7,412 nt of DNA, taken from Spirochaetaceae bacterium (GTDB taxonomy: Bacteria > Spirochaetota > Spirochaetia > Treponematales > Breznakiellaceae). Below the pieces are notes generated by a model, which was not told the DNA's origin, searched no databases, and was given only the letters and a program-made list of their open reading frames with translations. The DNA is taken from NCBI GenBank assembly GCA_031284085.1, contig JAITAM010000224.1, positions 1 to 7,412 on the forward strand. The letters run 5' to 3'. The position numbers and the translations under genes are program-made. Position 1 is the stretch's first letter. The number at the start of each line of letters is the position of its first letter. Shown here in pieces: positions 5,792 to 7,412 of the stretch.

Positions 5792-6402
5792 CCGGAAATA
5801 AAGGAGCGTCCCATAGTAAGACGTTTGCCGGGGAGGTTAATGGCGCCAGAGGGGATTCCAATCCCGCTCTCGGTGTTGGTACTCTAATGAGGGCTGTCGT
5901 GAACGGCGATTACCTCATCTTAGAGGGAAGCACGGGAACCGCAGTATTCAAGATTGACGCCAGCAGCGATATCTTTGCCATTGCCAAGATTGAAGGTTCT
6001 GCTGATACCACGGGAAACCACTGGTTCAAGGATAACGGTTCCTATGTGCTAGAGTCAAAATCCGGTACCGGAAAGGTCAAAGTATGGAAATGGAACGGGT
6101 TAGAGGCTCCTACATCGGGTGGAGAAGTTGATGTAAATGGGAGTACCAGTGGGAACGTACAGGCCATCTGCTTTGATCCGGAGGACCCCGCCAAGGCGTA
6201 TTTCTACTGTAAACTTGCCGAGGAAACCGGGAATGGCGGGAACGTGTACAGCGTTGATCTGACTAATCCGACTGTGAAAACGTTGCTGTTCAAATTTCCC
6301 AGCATAGTGATTCAGATTTCTGGCCAAGGCAGCTCCGCGCGGCTAAAAATTACACTGCCAGCGGAGCGACCTCGCAGTACAAGCTGGTTCTTGAAAAGAT
6401 GA
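5785..6402 (+). pseudogene. Frameshifted C-terminal half of the lipoprotein gene
   Basis: From DIAGNKGAS onward this frame continues the lipoprotein that starts at 5207. It has no start site of its own: GTG 5779 lies in the duplicated octamer without a Shine-Dalgarno. Recurrent beta-strand-like segments (YLILEGSTGTAVFKID, KVKVWKWNGLE, GGNVYSVDLTNP) again suggest a propeller-like extracellular domain. A second lesion is likely near 6337-6344. The current frame ends in PAERPRSTSWFLKR at TGA 6400-6402, while the frame one step over, entered at GCT 6342, reads AKNYTASGATSQYKLVLEKM and one more residue before TAA 6405-6407, a more natural ending. Two lesions favour a pseudogene, although the first could be reversible and sequencing error is possible. 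Confidence 0.6.
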
Positions 6403-6472
6403 ATTAAGTTCCTGTAACGAAAAAAAAGACGAGAATCTTTGAGCAGAGAAGCCTTTCAGGATAAAGGAATAA

Positions 6473-6643
6473 TTCCCTGCTCTTTCTGTTTCCTATACTG
6501 AAGGGAAATTAAAAGTTGGAGTATCCTCTGACGTATACCTGCATGGAGACCTGGCGCTGGTGTAGGGCATTATAGACGGGGCAGAGCCAGAATCTTATGC
6601 GGTCAATTTTCCTGCATGGGTCAAGCACGCACGCTCTGTTTCT
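6473..6643 (+). pseudogene. Possible decayed coding fragment
   Basis: Reading from 6473 gives FPALSVSYTEGKLKVGVSSD, then VYLHGDLALV, a TAG (6563-6565), then GIIDGAEPESYAVNFPAWVK and onward into repeat DNA. The residues on both sides of the stop look protein-like (alternating hydrophobic and polar, as in a beta-barrel or secreted protein). There is no start codon or Shine-Dalgarno, and a TAA lies directly upstream. I do not recognise a family; it may be non-coding. Confidence 0.2.
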
Positions 6644-6850
6644 AAGCAGCCACAGGCTGTTTTTAAGGTTCTCGGGAATAGGTGTACGGCTTTTTGCCTA
6701 CAGGCGAGACTTTCAGGTTACAGGATACGAGTCTGCGGTTATAACCGCTAAGATCTACAGTATAACCGCCAACATCGCCTGCTGCTGTCAGGCGGAAAGC
6801 CGTACTCTACTCCCGATACAATAACCTCAAAAACAGCCTGCGGCTGCTTG
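6626..6850. repeat. Nested imperfect inverted repeat built from hairpin modules
   Basis: The plus-strand arm (6644-6706) carries CAGCC-ACA-GGCTG, TTTTTAAGG and GTACGGCTTTTTGCCTAC. The minus-strand arm (6850 down to about 6790) carries CAGCC-GCA-GGCTG, TTTTTGAGG, TGTATC and GTACGGCTTTCCGCCT. Between them are a 14-bp palindrome (6735-6748) and a CGCCTG/CAGGCG hairpin (6776-6794). A degraded further module may lie at 6626-6646. Together with 6408-6625 this makes up the gap before the receptor leader; no intact gene is seen in it. Confidence 0.7.
6735..6748. promoter_or_regulatory. 14-bp perfect palindrome, possible operator
   Basis: GCGGTTATAACCGC is perfectly symmetric, and the half-site TATAACCGC recurs at 6761-6769. 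It lies 100 bp upstream of the predicted receptor promoter. A dimeric repressor or activator site is possible, but so is a further piece of the repeat mosaic. Confidence 0.3.
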
Positions 6851-6876
6851 AATATACATTAAAGGTTATATATCAT
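6848..6876 (+). promoter_or_regulatory. Promoter of the leader ORF and receptor gene
   Basis: TTGAAT (6848-6853) and TATCAT (6871-6876; one mismatch to TATAAT) are separated by exactly 17 nt. Transcription would begin near 6883, upstream of the AAGGAG at 6898. The -35 box abuts the end of the inverted repeat, so the repeat may have supplied it. Confidence 0.6.
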
Positions 6877-6909
6877 AGAGTAAAGTTTATAAGTTTTAAG
6901 GAGTAGAAA

Positions 6910-6993
6910 GTGAATATGTATTTTGTTTTATTGGTAAAAGTGTTGGCCCCCCCCCCCCCCCCCCCCTGCTGTAAAGAATTGCTGCCCGCTTAA
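6910..6993 (+). CDS. Short leader ORF containing the C20 tract
   Basis: AAGGAG (6898-6903) lies 6 nt before GTG 6910 and 12 nt before ATG 6916. With 20 C the frame encodes 27 residues: NMYFVLLVKVLA, a proline run, CCKELLPA, then TAA 6991-6993. The hydrophobic start could be a nascent-chain signal or simply a carrier for the tract. At 18 or 21 C it stops at TAA just after CTGCTG (6971-6973 in present numbering). At 19 or 22 C it runs 46-47 codons to TGA at 7049-7051, overlapping the receptor start codon. Translation is inferred from the promoter, the Shine-Dalgarno and this overlap only. Confidence 0.45.
   Translation: MNMYFVLLVKVLAPPPPPPCCKELLPA
6947..6966 (+). repeat. Homopolymeric C20 tract
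   Basis: There are twenty consecutive C, preceded by GG and followed by TGCTG. Long C/G runs slip during replication and underlie phase variation in many pathogens; poly-G tracts upstream of tpr genes in Treponema pallidum are a known example. It lies within the predicted leader ORF, 81 bp before the receptor start. Confidence 0.95.
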
Positions 6994-7034
6994 ATACAAG
7001 AATATGCTGCTGCCTGTTATTCTTCATGTTACAG

Positions 7035-7042
7035 AAAAGGAG
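7035..7042 (+). promoter_or_regulatory. Ribosome binding site of the receptor gene
   Basis: AAAAGGAG lies 5 nt before ATG 7048, a strong site that fixes the start. It would fall inside the leader ORF at 19 or 22 C, where ribosomes translating the leader would pass over it. Confidence 0.8.
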
Positions 7043-7047
7043 TATCT

Positions 7048-7412
7048 ATGAAAATCAGCACTAAATTGGTAACCACCATCAGCATTATCAACATCATCGG
7101 TATCGGCATCCTCTCAGGCGTTACCATCATCCAATCGCAGCGGGAAATCACCCGTCTTGCTAATGAAGAGGCGCAAAGCATTGCGGCGCAAAGCAGTGAA
7201 CAAATAAGCAAGTGGTTTGAGCCGTATCTGGCTGCAACACGAACCCTTGCTCAGATAATGGAAGCCTATAAAGAAATACCTCCTGAACAAAGGCGGGAAC
7301 ATTTCAATAGAATGATGCGCCAAGTACTGCTTGCAAACCCCGTCCTACGAAGCGTCTATGCCAACTGGTCGCCCAACGGACTTGACGGCATGGATGCAGA
7401 CTATGCAAACAC
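7048..7412 (+). CDS. Methyl-accepting chemotaxis-type transmembrane receptor (5' part)
   Basis: 121 codons are visible and the frame remains open at the window end. The N-terminus has the usual receptor layout: KISTK, a membrane segment at about residues 7-28 (rich in Ile, with ISIINIIGIGIL), then a periplasmic region starting with a helix of QSQREITRLANEEAQSIAAQ type and continuing to NPVLRSVYANWSPNGLDGMD. Trp followed by PNGLDG after VYANW resembles the dCache ligand-binding domains of spirochete methyl-accepting proteins. The diagnostic HAMP and signalling domains lie beyond the window, so a sensor kinase or diguanylate cyclase cannot be excluded. Expression may depend on the upstream C20 tract through its leader ORF. 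Confidence 0.75.
   Translation, partial: MKISTKLVTTISIINIIGIGILSGVTIIQSQREITRLANEEAQSIAAQSSEQISKWFEPYLAATRTLAQIMEAYKEIPPEQRREHFNRMMRQVLLANPVLRSVYANWSPNGLDGMDADYAN

Noticed and set aside
6473..6512. Hairpin TTCCCT/AGGGAA as a terminator of the lipoprotein gene
   Set aside because: The arms are short with a loop over 20 nt, and no T-run follows.
6597..6824. 75-codon open frame before the receptor promoter
   Set aside because: It lies within the inverted repeat, shares peptide pieces with the other repeat copies, and has no ribosome binding site.
6910..7412. In-frame fusion of the leader ORF to the receptor
   Set aside because: At 20 C the two are in the same frame but TAA 6991 separates them, and at other tract lengths the frames differ. 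Only coupling, not fusion, is possible.

Overview
The window looks like chromosomal DNA from a host-associated Treponema-type spirochete. This rests on an acetate kinase with the roughly 440-residue length I expect in treponemes, a cNMP-binding plus PilZ regulator, an OmpA-like protein whose OmpA domain lacks the diaminopimelate-contacting Asp, a Gly/Asn-rich repetitive surface protein tail, an MCP-type receptor, and intergenic DNA crowded with small palindromic repeats. Genus is an inference; no rRNA or other decisive marker is present.

Layout. 1-210: 3' end of a repetitive probable surface protein (+). 211-770: non-coding mosaic of mini-hairpins, a 123-bp direct repeat and a 32-bp-stem inverted repeat. 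771-2051: exported OmpA-domain protein (+), followed by a 30-bp perfect palindrome with a T-run (terminator). 2165-3499: acetate kinase ackA (-). 3542-4957: cNMP-binding/HTH/PilZ regulator (-), 42 bp upstream of ackA and probably co-transcribed with it; its promoter predicts a leaderless mRNA. 4958-5206: divergent intergenic region with another repeat copy. 5207-6407: a lipoprotein gene split by an exact 8-bp tandem duplication, with a possible second lesion near the 3' end. 6408-6909: possible decayed coding fragment, a nested inverted repeat, a 14-bp palindrome and a promoter. 6910-6993: a short leader ORF containing a run of 20 C. 7048-7412: 5' part of an MCP-type transmembrane receptor (+), cut by the window end.

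Two signals stand out. First, the C20 tract lies inside a leader ORF that has its own promoter and Shine-Dalgarno. Only at 19 or 22 C (every third length) would that ORF run on to a TGA overlapping the receptor start as ATGA, so tract slippage could switch the receptor by translational coupling. Second, intergenic regions share a module made of a 12-13-nt hairpin (5-bp stem, 2-3-nt loop) followed by TTTCAAAG or TTTCAACG. The stems differ by paired, compensatory changes while the architecture is kept, and a second shared motif (TGTATC...GTACGGCT) accompanies them. The two core metabolic/regulatory genes look intact, while the repeat-flanked lipoprotein segment looks like accessory, decaying or phase-variable DNA.
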